Shown: in pieces, positions 1 to 7,748 of the stretch | Layout of the letters: each line of letters starts with the position of its first letter | Position numbering within the stretch: the stretch's first letter is position 1 | The notes under the pieces: model-generated | Seen by the model: only the letters and a program-made list of their open reading frames with translations | What the model was told of the DNA's origin: nothing | Database searches by the model: none | Position numbers and translations under genes: made by a program | Assembly: GCF_000422585.1 (NCBI RefSeq) | Contig: NZ_AUGI01000035.1 | Span: forward strand, 1-64,000 | Direction: 5' to 3' | Source of the DNA: Hugenholtzia roseola DSM 9546 | GTDB lineage: Bacteria; Bacteroidota; Bacteroidia; Cytophagales; Bernardetiaceae | Length of the DNA: 64,000 nt

Positions 1-10
1 GGCGACATCA

Positions 11-41
11 CAAAGGTAGGAAAGACTTTTTTCAAATCCAA
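11..41 (-). promoter_or_regulatory. Bacteroidota-type promoter firing out of the window
   Basis: On the minus strand TACCTTTG (11-18) matches the TAnnTTTG -7 consensus, and a TTG lies exactly 20 bp upstream (39-41). It would drive a gene to the left of the window, which I cannot see. Confidence 0.5.
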
Positions 42-338
42 ATCGAAGCCCAAAAATAGTCGAAAAAATTTTAAAGAAGCGTTTTTTACCCCAAAGTCGA
101 AAGATTTGTAACTATTTTACAAAACTATTGACAGAAAGTCAGCCACGCCAATTTTTTAATGCTACTTTTTTTAGCAAAAAACATTAAACCAAAATCATCA
201 TACCTATATACGCGCAATGGCGGCACTTTTTTTTCAGAAAAGGCGAATTTAATTATTTTTACAAATTATCATTTTTTTTGTAGCGAAAAAATAAAAACGC
301 CGCTATTTTCAAGACAAAATGGCAGAATTTGAACCGAA

Positions 339-441
339 CCGTCGTCGAGGGCGTTGCCCTTCGGCGAGGTCTGAAAAAAATTATCGGTTTGAGGCGCGAA
401 GCGGCGGGAGCTTCGCGCTACAGGTAAAACCTCGACGACGG
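339..441. repeat. Nested inverted repeat (REP-like)
   Basis: Outer arms CCGTCGTCGAGG (339-350) and CCTCGACGACGG (430-441) are perfect 12-bp complements. Inside lies the hairpin GCGCGAAGC (394-402) / GCTTCGCGC (410-418) with a 7-nt loop. A related arm, CCTCGTCGACGG, follows at 449-460. The inner hairpin resembles the GAAGC/GCTTC hairpins at 3187-3249. Confidence 0.7.
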
Positions 442-563
442 CTAACAGCCTCGTCGACGGTTGAGCGAAAACGAAAAATATTACCACGCCTTTCAACAAA
501 AAGTCTTATATTGCCGTCATATCTTACAAAAGCAAGATAACGCAAATTTTACACGATAAAATT

Positions 564-2636
564 ATGAAATATACGTATATTTTTTCTATAACGATGAGCT
601 TGGTCTTCCTAATCCTAAGTGGCTGCTCCACGACCCTCCAGAAGGCGCAAAGTGAATTCGATAGAGCTGCTTATCAAAACGCCATTCCGCTTTTCAAGGC
701 GCAGGCGGAAGAGAAACCCGATGAGGCACTGCTCGCCTACTACAAGTTGGGCGAATGTTATCGCCGTTCTAATCGGATAGAACAAGCCCTGCCACATTAC
801 GAAAAAGCCCTAAGCCTGCTACCGCAATACCCCGATTTGCTCACCTCTGCCGACAAAGACACGCTACAATTTTACTATGCCCAAGCCCTGCACACTGCCC
901 AAAGGTATGACGAGGCGAAGGTAGAATATGAAAAATACGTACAAGAAGGGCGCACTGCCAAACTCAAAAATATCGCCCAAGTGCAGATAGAAACGCACCC
1001 CAACCTTGCCCAACTACAAAAGCCGCAGCCCTTTGTAGTGGTAGAAAACCTAAAAAGCATCAATTCGCCTGCTTCCGACTTTTCGCCTACCCCAATGGGT
1101 AAAGAAAATGGCAGCCTTATTTTCAGTTCGGCGCGTAGAAATGAAAAGAGTTATGCAGGCACAGGGGCAGGCTATTACGATTTATACAACTTTTCCTACC
1201 TCGACTCGGCACAAGGCACAGGCAGTGTCGCGATTTGGGAAGCGCAAAATCCGAACTTCAACCTCGAAGGCGTGCATGAGTCTTCGGCTACCTTTTCGCC
1301 CGACGGCAAACTGCTCGTCTTTGCTCGCAGTGGAAAGGGAAAAGGCGCGGACGACGACAAGGAAGTAAGCCTCTATCTTTCGCATTGGGTAGAAAATGCT
1401 TGGTCAGAACCGCAGCCCCTTTCCTACATCAATAGCACCGCTTGGGACGGCACTCCCTTTATCGCACCCGACGGCAAAACGCTATATTTTGCCTCCAATC
1501 GTGCCAGCAGCAAAGGCGGTTTAGACCTATACAAAGCCACCCTCACAGGCGAAGGCGCAAACCGAACCTTCACCAACGCCGAAAAACTCCCCGACGCGCT
1601 CAATACCGAAGGCAATGAGATGTTTCCTACCCTCGATGCAGCAGGTAATCTCTACTTTGCCTCCGACGGCAGAGGCGGCTTGGGCGGCTTAGATATTTTT
1701 ATCGCCCCCGACTTTGAAAAACAAGGCGAAAAGGCAGAAATCAGGAACGTAGGCGCACCCATGAATAGCAGTGCCGACGACTTTGGCTTGCTTTTCACTG
1801 CCCTTTCCAATAACGGCAAACCGATGAAAGGTTTTTTGGTTTCGAATAGAAAAGAAGGCAGCGTAGGCGACGACGACATCTACCGTTTTAGCTTAGATAG
1901 TTTGGAAATGCGTTTTGTAGAGTACTACCTGCGCGGCATTACCTACTTAGCCGATGTCAATACAGGTACAAAAACGGTGCTTGCAGGCGTAAATCTAAGC
2001 CTTTTAGATGAAAAAGGAAATACCCTTTTCAAGACCCAATCTGATGCCAGCGGCAAGTTTCTCTTCGATACGCTTTTGGTGATGGATAAAAACTACACCG
2101 TTACGGTAGGAAAGGAAGGTTATATTACGCGAAGTGCCAAAAGCAAATTTTCTACCTTAGGCAGAGGCGTAGATGAAAAATCTTTACCGCAGATGTATAA
2201 CACGATTTATTTTGATACCACTTATACTCTCACAAAAGACCTTTTAGTTACGACCACTACCGACAAGGGCGACATCTTGCCACCCGAAATCACCATTTTG
2301 TATGAATACGACAAAGACCGACTCACACAAGCCTCAAAAGATAGCTTAGATGTTTTTGTCAAATTCTTAAATGAATACCTAACCATCTATCCCGACGTAG
2401 AGCTTGTCTTTGGTTCGCATACCGACGAAAGAGGTTCGAATAGTTACAACCAAAAACTTTCACAACGCCGCGCCAATTCTGCCGTCAATTATCTCATCAG
2501 CAAAGGCGTGGAGAAGGCAAAAATCAAGGCTGTAGGCTATGGCGAAGAGCGTCCGAAAGTGCCAAAAGCCAAGACCGAAGAAGAACACCAACTCAACCGT
2601 AGAACCACGATTGAGGTGCGAAAAACAAAAGGATAG
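564..2636 (+). CDS. PorE-like OmpA-family lipoprotein (TPR, PD40 propeller, CRD, OmpA)
   Basis: A 690-residue predicted outer-membrane lipoprotein. A hydrophobic leader ends in a lipobox with Cys21 (LSGC). Order of parts: TPR-like helices about 30-135; a PD40/WD40-like beta-propeller about 165-440 with FSPDGKLLVF-type motifs; a carboxypeptidase-regulatory-like fold about 455-545; and a C-terminal OmpA peptidoglycan-binding domain from about 575, with SHTDERG and the closing NRRTTIEVRK. This domain order and length match PorE, the T9SS component that anchors the secretion complex to peptidoglycan. That identity is an inference, because other OmpA-PD40 proteins share parts of the architecture. 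It appears monocistronic. Confidence 0.8.
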   Translation: MKYTYIFSITMSLVFLILSGCSTTLQKAQSEFDRAAYQNAIPLFKAQAEEKPDEALLAYYKLGECYRRSNRIEQALPHYEKALSLLPQYPDLLTSADKDTLQFYYAQALHTAQRYDEAKVEYEKYVQEGRTAKLKNIAQVQIETHPNLAQLQKPQPFVVVENLKSINSPASDFSPTPMGKENGSLIFSSARRNEKSYAGTGAGYYDLYNFSYLDSAQGTGSVAIWEAQNPNFNLEGVHESSATFSPDGKLLVFARSGKGKGADDDKEVSLYLSHWVENAWSEPQPLSYINSTAWDGTPFIAPDGKTLYFASNRASSKGGLDLYKATLTGEGANRTFTNAEKLPDALNTEGNEMFPTLDAAGNLYFASDGRGGLGGLDIFIAPDFEKQGEKAEIRNVGAPMNSSADDFGLLFTALSNNGKPMKGFLVSNRKEGSVGDDDIYRFSLDSLEMRFVEYYLRGITYLADVNTGTKTVLAGVNLSLLDEKGNTLFKTQSDASGKFLFDTLLVMDKNYTVTVGKEGYITRSAKSKFSTLGRGVDEKSLPQMYNTIYFDTTYTLTKDLLVTTTTDKGDILPPEITILYEYDKDRLTQASKDSLDVFVKFLNEYLTIYPDVELVFGSHTDERGSNSYNQKLSQRRANSAVNYLISKGVEKAKIKAVGYGEERPKVPKAKTEEEHQLNRRTTIEVRKTKG

Positions 2637-2681
2637 CCGCCTTTGTGCTACATTCTAAAAAATCCGAAGAAAAAATCCGAA

Positions 2682-2703
2682 GGGACAGGGCATTGCCTTG
2701 TCC
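2682..2703. repeat. Dispersed palindrome core (GGACAAGGCA-type)
   Basis: Imperfect copy of the GGACAAGGCA-n-TGCCTTGTCC palindrome between the PorE-like gene and the HesB gene. It is followed by the GGATTGAAAGA tail common to this repeat family. Confidence 0.6.
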
Positions 2704-2788
2704 TAAGTCGGATTGAAAGAAAACTATCTTTCTAAAAAACAAACGCTAAGGTTTTAAGCCAAATTCCCTTTTTTTCCCTAAAAACGCC

Positions 2789-3088
2789 ATGTTTATTCCG
2801 ATTACGGCAAAGGCTCTTGAAAAGATAAAGCAGATTCGCAGCCAAAAAAATATCCCGCCTCATTATCACCTACGCCTTCTGGTAGAGGGCGGCGGCGGCT
2901 GTGGGGGTGCGCGTTTTCGTTTAGGTTTTGATACAAAAAAAGACGAAGACGAAGCCTTTGAGATAGAAGGCTTGACCGTTATTTATCAAAAAAAACAACT
3001 TCTCTACCTAATAGACAAAGAGATAGATTACGAAGAACGCCAAGAGGCAGCAGGTTTTGTTTTCAATAAAGCCGCTCAAATGCACTAA
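2789..3088 (+). CDS. HesB/IscA-family protein lacking the C-terminal cysteines
   Basis: A 99-residue protein of the HesB/IscA fold (PF01521). It has an N-terminal helix region, then LRLLVEGGGGCGGARFRLGF with the first conserved cysteine at Cys38. Canonical A-type Fe-S carriers end in a CGC-type pair. Here the C-terminus reads EAAGFVFNKAAQMH, and Cys38 is the only cysteine in the protein. Standard three-cysteine Fe-S ligation is therefore not possible in a monomer. This resembles the degenerate HesB-like subfamily common in Bacteroidota and Firmicutes, so an Fe-S role is uncertain. It stands alone between two repeats. Confidence 0.75.
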   Translation: MFIPITAKALEKIKQIRSQKNIPPHYHLRLLVEGGGGCGGARFRLGFDTKKDEDEAFEIEGLTVIYQKKQLLYLIDKEIDYEERQEAAGFVFNKAAQMH

Positions 3089-3132
3089 GCCCTCAAAGAA
3101 GTTTATGCTAAAAAATTGTAGTTACTTTTGTA

Positions 3133-3154
3133 GGGACAAGGCAGTGCCTTGTCC
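3133..3154. repeat. Dispersed palindrome core (GGACAAGGCA-type)
   Basis: Near-perfect copy of the GGACAAGGCA-n-TGCCTTGTCC palindrome. The phrase GTCCGAAATTAGATTGAAA follows it and is repeated again at about 3253-3271 after the hairpins. Confidence 0.7.
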
Positions 3155-3186
3155 GAAATTAGATTGAAAGAAAAACAAAAAATGTA

Positions 3187-3249
3187 GCATGAAGCTCCAG
3201 CTTCGTGCGAGGCAGGTGGCAGGGCGAAGCTGGAACTTCGCCCTACCTG
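3187..3249. repeat. Two adjacent GAAGC/GCTTC hairpins (REP-like)
   Basis: Hairpin 1 is GCATGAAGC / GCTTCGTGC (3187-3208, one G-T pair). Hairpin 2 is AGGGCGAAG / CTTCGCCCT (3221-3244), extended by CAGGT / ACCTG. Both lie between two copies of a GTCCGAAATTAGATTGAAA phrase and are similar to the hairpin at 394-418. Confidence 0.7.
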
Positions 3250-3284
3250 TGCTGTCCGAAATTAGATTGAAAAAATACCTGCTT

Positions 3285-4001
3285 TCAGACCCAAACAATA
3301 TTTTCCTGAGCGATAAGCGGCAGATTTTGCAGGCGCAAATAGACCTGTGCGGTCAGGACAACATCTTTGGCGCAATAGTGCGCAATCCGCCCTAAATCCT
3401 GCTCCTGATAATAGACCTTTTGCACCTGACTACCATCTATATCGTCCTTGCTGGTGGGCAAATCAAAAATGGCAGCCAATAGTTCGAGCGAGGTAAAGTG
3501 CTTGTAGTCGCCAAAACGCCAAAGTTGCATCGTATCCAAATGCGAAACCTCCCAAGGCTTTTTGTCGGCTACATTGAGCGCGTCGGGCAAATCTATGCCC
3601 TGCACCAACATTCTACGCGCAATATAAGGAAAGTCAAATTCTTTTCCGTTGTGTCCTAAAAGGCGTACATTTTTAAACTTTTCTATAATTTTTTTGAATT
3701 GTAGTAGCAATTTCTTTTCGTCATCAGCGGCTAAGGCTTTGACACGAAAGAAAATCTCGCCCTCTTCTTCCACAAAATGCCCTACACCAATCACGATAAT
3801 TTTACCAAACTCGGCAAAAATACCTGCTCGCTCCTGATAAACTTGCGATAAATTCTGCCCTTCTTTTAGAAAATATTGCGCCTTTTTTTCCCAAAGGCTT
3901 TTAAATCTATCGGGCAGCTCTTCGAAGGTAGGATAGGCAGGAACGGTTTCGATGTCGAGGACTAAAAGAGAGGCAAGTTGTGAGAAATAAGCATTTTTCA
4001 T
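3285..4001 (-). CDS. Predicted 3'-5' exonuclease, PolB-like (PF10108 type)
   Basis: A 238-residue protein with a DnaQ-like exonuclease fold. Near the N-terminus LVLDIETVP supplies the first acidic pair (DIE). RLLGHNGKEFDFPYIARRML is the Exo II region, and HYCAKDVVLTAQVY near the C-terminus supplies the last aspartate, as in the PolB-related exonuclease family. I start at the ATG at 4001 (MKNAYFSQLASLLVLDIE), because upstream codons add a hydrophobic stretch foreign to the family. It probably acts on single-stranded DNA 3' ends, but the substrate is not shown by the sequence. Confidence 0.85.
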   Translation of the reverse strand: MKNAYFSQLASLLVLDIETVPAYPTFEELPDRFKSLWEKKAQYFLKEGQNLSQVYQERAGIFAEFGKIIVIGVGHFVEEEGEIFFRVKALAADDEKKLLLQFKKIIEKFKNVRLLGHNGKEFDFPYIARRMLVQGIDLPDALNVADKKPWEVSHLDTMQLWRFGDYKHFTSLELLAAIFDLPTSKDDIDGSQVQKVYYQEQDLGRIAHYCAKDVVLTAQVYLRLQNLPLIAQENIVWV

Positions 4002-4095
4002 ATCTGGGTTGTGAAAAAGAAAACAAAGCGGAAGGAAAAAATGTAGAAATTGAAGGCGCACGTAGGGAAATAGGCAGTAACTTGTCCTATGCCCC

Positions 4096-4203
4096 AAACC
4101 CTAAGGGTCTTGAAGACCCTTAGGGTTTAAGTCCAAATTTTATTTCGTGTCAAATTTGAAAAAACTGTAATAAAACAAGGCTTTTGACAGAACTTAACAT
4201 TAC
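4096..4203 (+). repeat. Family A repeat, partial copy with perfect hairpin
   Basis: AAACCCTAAGGGTCT (4096-4110) and AGACCCTTAGGGTTT (4114-4128) form a perfect 15-bp stem. It is followed by the TCCAAATTTTATTTCGTGTC segment and an end, CAGAACTTAACATTAC, that resembles the terminal inverted repeat of the intact A element at 4303-4475. The left end is not recognisable. Confidence 0.6.
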
Positions 4204-4292
4204 TACCCCTATATGGCGGGGCTTTTATGCGGTATCATTTTTTTGCATAAATGCAAAAAAATGATTTGGTTTTCGAACCCTCCCCTATGGGG

Positions 4293-4302
4293 GGAGGGCA
4301 GG
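4293..4302 (+). repeat. Target-site duplication, left copy
   Basis: GGAGGGCAGG immediately precedes the family A element. The identical 10-mer follows it at 4476-4485. Confidence 0.85.
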
Positions 4303-4475
4303 CAGTGATGTTAAATTCTAAAAATCAAATGCAAATGTAGGGACAAGGCATTGCCTTGTCCGCAGCGAGATTGAAATAAAAAAGGATTTTCAAACCCAAA
4401 AATAGGGTTCAGTCCAAATTTTATTTTGTTTCTAATTTGACCAAACAAGTTTTTTTACAGAACTTAACATCACTG
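4303..4475 (+). mobile_element. Family A MITE-like element, intact, nested in B1
   Basis: A 173-bp non-coding element with perfect 12-bp terminal inverted repeats, CAGTGATGTTAA (4303-4314) and TTAACATCACTG (4464-4475). The similarity continues imperfectly inward (ATTCTAAAAA against GTTCTGTAAA). It contains the GGACAAGGCA-n-TGCCTTGTCC palindrome at 4340-4361. It is flanked by 10-bp direct repeats. Deleting it with one repeat regenerates the sequence of the uninterrupted B copy at about 19345-19385. Confidence 0.9.
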
Positions 4476-4485
4476 GGAGGGCAGG
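4476..4485 (+). repeat. Target-site duplication, right copy
   Basis: GGAGGGCAGG, identical to 4293-4302, directly follows the TTAACATCACTG end of the family A element. Confidence 0.85.
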
Positions 4486-4619
4486 GTGGGGGTTCAGCAG
4501 GTTTGCATGAAGCACAAAAACCCGTTTTTTGACCTTCTGACCGTTGTAACAACACTAATAGGATAGGATTTTCAGACCCTATCCTATTCAAATCAAAATT
4601 TTGAAACGGTTGAAATTTT

Positions 4620-5528
4620 TTATTTGATAACTTCATATTCTTCCTGTGGGAAAACAGAACTCACCATCACAATAGCCTTTTGAAGGGCTTGTTCATCAAG
4701 TCCTAATTGGGCAGGTGAAAAGTTTTGGCTCTGTGCAAAAGCAAGGATTTTTTCGGTGGCGATATTGCCCGTTAGCTCGTCTTTTGCCATAGGACAGCCG
4801 CCGAAGCCGCCCATTGCGCCATCAAAATTTCTACAACCTCCTAAATAAGCGGCGGCGATTTTTTCCTCTGCCGTATTAGGGTTTGAGTGAAAATGACTTC
4901 CAAAACTGATATGCGGAAATTCTTTGATAAGCGACTCGAAAAGCGGACGAATTACCTGCGGCTGCGCTACCCCGATAGTGTCGGAAAGCTGTACCGATTG
5001 TACCGAAAGCCGCTCCAAACGATAGACAAAGTCGGTAACGCGCTCTACCTGATAGGGTTCGCCATAAGGATTGCCAAACGCCATCGATACATACACTACC
5101 AACTCTTTTCCCGTTTTGTAACAAACATCTTGCATCTTATCTAACAAATCCAACGCCTCCTCGATGCTTTTTTCGGTATTCCTGCGCTGAAATTCCTCTG
5201 AAATAGAGAGGGGAAAGCCCAGATAATGTACCTGCGGATATTGGGCGGCTTTTTTTAGCCCTCCCTCACCTGCGACAATCGCTAAGAGTTTGGTCTGCGT
5301 TGGCGAAAGGTCTAAAAGGTCTAATACTTCGGCAGTGTCGCGCATCTGCGGAATGGCACGTGCCGATACAAAACTCCCGAAGTCTAAAACTGGAAAGCCT
5401 ACTTTTAAAAGGGCATTGAGATAAGCCGCTTTTAGTGAAGTAGGAATAAAGGTCTTGATGCCCTGCATGGCATCACGCGGACACTCGGTAATCAAAAGGG
5501 GGCGTGAAGGGGTACTCTGTGCGCTCAT
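4620..5528 (-). CDS. Hydroxymethylglutaryl-CoA lyase
   Basis: A 302-residue TIM-barrel enzyme of the HMGL-like family. It is predicted to cleave HMG-CoA to acetyl-CoA and acetoacetate, the last step of leucine catabolism. Signature regions are ITECPRDAMQG at the N-terminus (EVGPRDGLQ in most relatives), FGSHFHSNPNTA with the metal-binding HxH, and GGFGGCPMAKDELTGNIATE with the catalytic loop cysteine (GGCP). The Ala-Met in place of Gly-Leu in the first motif is a mild deviation. No other leucine-degradation gene is adjacent. It starts at the ATG at 5528. Confidence 0.87.
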   Translation of the reverse strand: MSAQSTPSRPLLITECPRDAMQGIKTFIPTSLKAAYLNALLKVGFPVLDFGSFVSARAIPQMRDTAEVLDLLDLSPTQTKLLAIVAGEGGLKKAAQYPQVHYLGFPLSISEEFQRRNTEKSIEEALDLLDKMQDVCYKTGKELVVYVSMAFGNPYGEPYQVERVTDFVYRLERLSVQSVQLSDTIGVAQPQVIRPLFESLIKEFPHISFGSHFHSNPNTAEEKIAAAYLGGCRNFDGAMGGFGGCPMAKDELTGNIATEKILAFAQSQNFSPAQLGLDEQALQKAIVMVSSVFPQEEYEVIK

Positions 5529-5672
5529 GTGTTTGTGTGCTTAAAATGGCTAAGATTAGGTCTTTATCTGTTGCAAATTACAAAAAAAACGCCACTTTTC
5601 CAATTTAGGAAAAGCAGCGCAAGATACTTTGGCAGCCAAATAAAAGACAGGAACTTGTTTTGAGTTTCTCTT

Positions 5673-6854
5673 TTAGAGTCCAAATCCCATTTTTTTGTCC
5701 TTTTCAATAAAGTCGGAAAAATCTTCGTTGAGGCGGCGGTTGAAGATTTGCGCCAAGGTTACGTCTTCGTCAAAGGACTTATCAATTTTATTGAGGCTCG
5801 CTATCTGATTGGCGTTTTCCTTGTCAATCTTATCGAAACGGTGAATCCCCAAGAGTCTGCCTTCGCGCAAAAGGGCTTTGTCCAAATTGCGAATGTCGGT
5901 ATTAAAGGTACAGATGATTTTGAGGTTTAAAACGTCGGAAAGCAAGCCGTCGGAAACGTTGAGCAGGTTGGCAATAGAAGACTTATCGCCGATAAAGCTA
6001 TCACGCGCCTGCACACTTTCTTCCGATTCTTCGATAATCAAGACGGCATCTTGATAGTCGGAAAGGAAAGTTATCAGTTCGGGACTTGCAATTTCGCGCA
6101 AAAGGCTAATGGGGTAGAAAATGTACTCCAATTCGGGGCGCGAGCAGCTAATCAGGTAGCGAATGTAGTTGGTCTTGCCACTTCCCGTAACGCCATGAAA
6201 GATGAAAAGCCCTGAACGGTTTTTTTCGTTGATGCCTTCCAAAAACATTTGGTGTTTAGAATCGAAGCCCTTGCCGTAATATAAGTCGAGGTCGGGAATT
6301 TTGGGGGCTTTAATTTCGTGCTTGCGCAGGCTTAACCCTGTTCTTGGGGTGCTACCCACGATATTGATGTAGCGTTTGCGGTCGTCTTCGGTTTCTTCTA
6401 CACAGGTTTTGGCAATTTCAAAGACTTGCAAAAATTGCTCTAAGGTCGTATCTTCTACCGAAGTGATGGTATCCATACGAAAGAGAATATGATTAAGGTC
6501 TTTAACGGCATCATAGTCTATATTGACAACCATTTGGTCGTCTTTGAGAAAGAGATACCAGTCGATGGAAAAGCGTTCTTCTTTTTTGTTATAGCCTGTG
6601 TTGCGGCGATAGAGCGTTACTTTGCCCAAGCCTTCCTTTTCTAAGGCAGCGATAAACTTTTTGAGATTGACTAATTGGTTGTTTTCAAAGTATTCGCGCA
6701 CACTAAAATCTATGAGCTTCTTGCCAAATTTGTTCAAAAGTAGGTAGTCTTCGCTAAAATAGCCGTCGCCAAAGACGTTGTATCTGCCTAAAAGGTTTTC
6801 TGTTTCGTGATTGGGGCGTGCGTTGCCGTTATGATTGCGGTTGGTATTCTGCAT
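5673..6854 (-). CDS. Orphan AAA-family ATPase
   Basis: A 393-residue cytosolic protein. The N-terminal half (about 1-190) is unrecognised. The C-terminal half is an AAA module: P-loop GVTGSGKT about residues 217-224, Walker B AVLIIEESEE about 268, sensor-1-like IICTFNTD, and LDKALLREGRL, the typical arginine-finger segment of classical AAA proteins. The Walker B second acidic residue and following EE are present, so hydrolysis is plausible. No partner gene is adjacent, and both flanks are intergenic gaps. Its function is unknown. It could be a chaperone-like remodeller. Confidence 0.8.
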   Translation of the reverse strand: MQNTNRNHNGNARPNHETENLLGRYNVFGDGYFSEDYLLLNKFGKKLIDFSVREYFENNQLVNLKKFIAALEKEGLGKVTLYRRNTGYNKKEERFSIDWYLFLKDDQMVVNIDYDAVKDLNHILFRMDTITSVEDTTLEQFLQVFEIAKTCVEETEDDRKRYINIVGSTPRTGLSLRKHEIKAPKIPDLDLYYGKGFDSKHQMFLEGINEKNRSGLFIFHGVTGSGKTNYIRYLISCSRPELEYIFYPISLLREIASPELITFLSDYQDAVLIIEESEESVQARDSFIGDKSSIANLLNVSDGLLSDVLNLKIICTFNTDIRNLDKALLREGRLLGIHRFDKIDKENANQIASLNKIDKSFDEDVTLAQIFNRRLNEDFSDFIEKDKKMGFGL

Positions 6855-6927
6855 ACAAAGAGAAAAGAAGATAAATAGGTTGAAGTGAAAGCAGGGCTGC
6901 CTTTTTCTGTTACTTTTAGTCTAACGA

Positions 6928-6935
6928 CAAAGATA
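6928..6935 (-). promoter_or_regulatory. -7 box of the AAA ATPase promoter
   Basis: TATCTTTG on the minus strand matches TAnnTTTG and lies about 75 bp upstream of the ATG at 6854. No perfect TTG is seen at the expected upstream distance. Confidence 0.45.
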
Positions 6936-7139
6936 AGAAAAAAATTCGGATAGCCACATTTCTTTCCTATCTTTTGGGCAAGGATTCAAAAATAGGATTG
7001 CCCTGAAAGCGGTAAGGTTTGAAAGCGCACTGCCGCTGGGCTTATCCTTAGAAACAATCAAATTCCACAAAGGGCATTTTACAAACTATTTAAGACCTAT
7101 TTACAAGCTATTATTGATAGACTTTTTTCTTTTTTTGAA

Positions 7140-7673
7140 ATGACAAACAGCAGCGACATCTGGATAGAAGTAGGCTACAACGCCTTTGCCTTAGAAGGCT
7201 TCGAGGGACTCAAAATTGAGCGCATGGCAAAGCGAGCAGGCATTAGCAAATCTTCTTTTTACCATCATTTTGCAGACTTGGAAGTTTTCATGGCGCAACT
7301 TTTGGCGCACCATCTTGCTCAAATGCAGCACTTGGCAGCGCAGGAGCGCGTAGTGCAGAACATAGACCCTGCCTTAGTTGCCCTTTTGGTGGCACATAAG
7401 CAGGACATTCTATTCAATCGGCAGTTGCGGATTTGCCGCCATCTGCCTGATTTTGCCCAAATCCTACAAAAAACCGAAGCCGAATTGGGCGATACCTTTG
7501 TGCTTGTTTGGGTGCGCGAACTCAACCTAAAACTTTCTCCTGCACAGCTAAGGGCTTTTTTCGAATTGGCTCTCGAAAATTTCTTCTTGCAGGTCAATCC
7601 TCAAAACTTCAATACAGAGTGGCTGCGTCTTTATTTCCAAAAACTCAAAACGCTGGCGGCACACTTTGCCTAA
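7140..7673 (+). CDS. TetR/AcrR-family transcriptional regulator
   Basis: A 177-residue regulator. The N-terminal TetR helix-turn-helix is clear: GFEGLKIERMAKRAGISKSS followed by FYHHFADLEVFMAQLL, about residues 19-60. The remainder is a helical ligand-binding domain without recognisable specificity. It starts at the ATG at 7140 after an AT-rich leader. The small membrane protein gene begins 75 bp downstream on the same strand and is the obvious candidate target or partner, but no operator is visible. Confidence 0.85.
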   Translation: MTNSSDIWIEVGYNAFALEGFEGLKIERMAKRAGISKSSFYHHFADLEVFMAQLLAHHLAQMQHLAAQERVVQNIDPALVALLVAHKQDILFNRQLRICRHLPDFAQILQKTEAELGDTFVLVWVRELNLKLSPAQLRAFFELALENFFLQVNPQNFNTEWLRLYFQKLKTLAAHFA

Positions 7674-7748
7674 TTGTACGGCAGCGTCTAAAATGCCCCA
7701 CTCGCTACCCCTACCTTTGTGGCACTTCTAACCAAACCTTTCAAAAAG

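Larger units (their letters stand above)
1..563. other. Gene-free leader region with structured DNA
   Basis: I see no credible gene here. The right half holds nested inverted repeats (339-441). The short open frames overlapping it follow the palindromes and have no recognisable protein signature. Confidence 0.5.
4200..4553 (+). mobile_element. Family B MITE-like element, interrupted copy (B1)
   Basis: It has the B-family core palindrome at 4234-4265 (a 32-bp perfect inverted repeat around ATAAAT), then a GGGGGGAGGG tract and the right end GACCGTTGTAACAAC (4539-4553). It is split by a family A insertion at 4303-4475. The sequence on both sides matches the uninterrupted copy at 19221-19440. 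The left B end is not clear here. Confidence 0.8.

Noticed and set aside
319-540. 73-residue open frame on the plus strand before the PorE-like gene
   Set aside because: It runs through the nested palindromes, is Arg-rich and has no family resemblance or start signal.
3189-3395. 68-residue open frame across the GAAGC hairpins
   Set aside because: It is made of the repeat plus antisense of the exonuclease gene end.
4421-4636. 71-residue minus-strand frame, and the similar frame at 19245-19436
   Set aside because: Both lie in the family A/B repeats. Their shared Pro/Cys-rich stretch reflects the repeated DNA, not a protein family.
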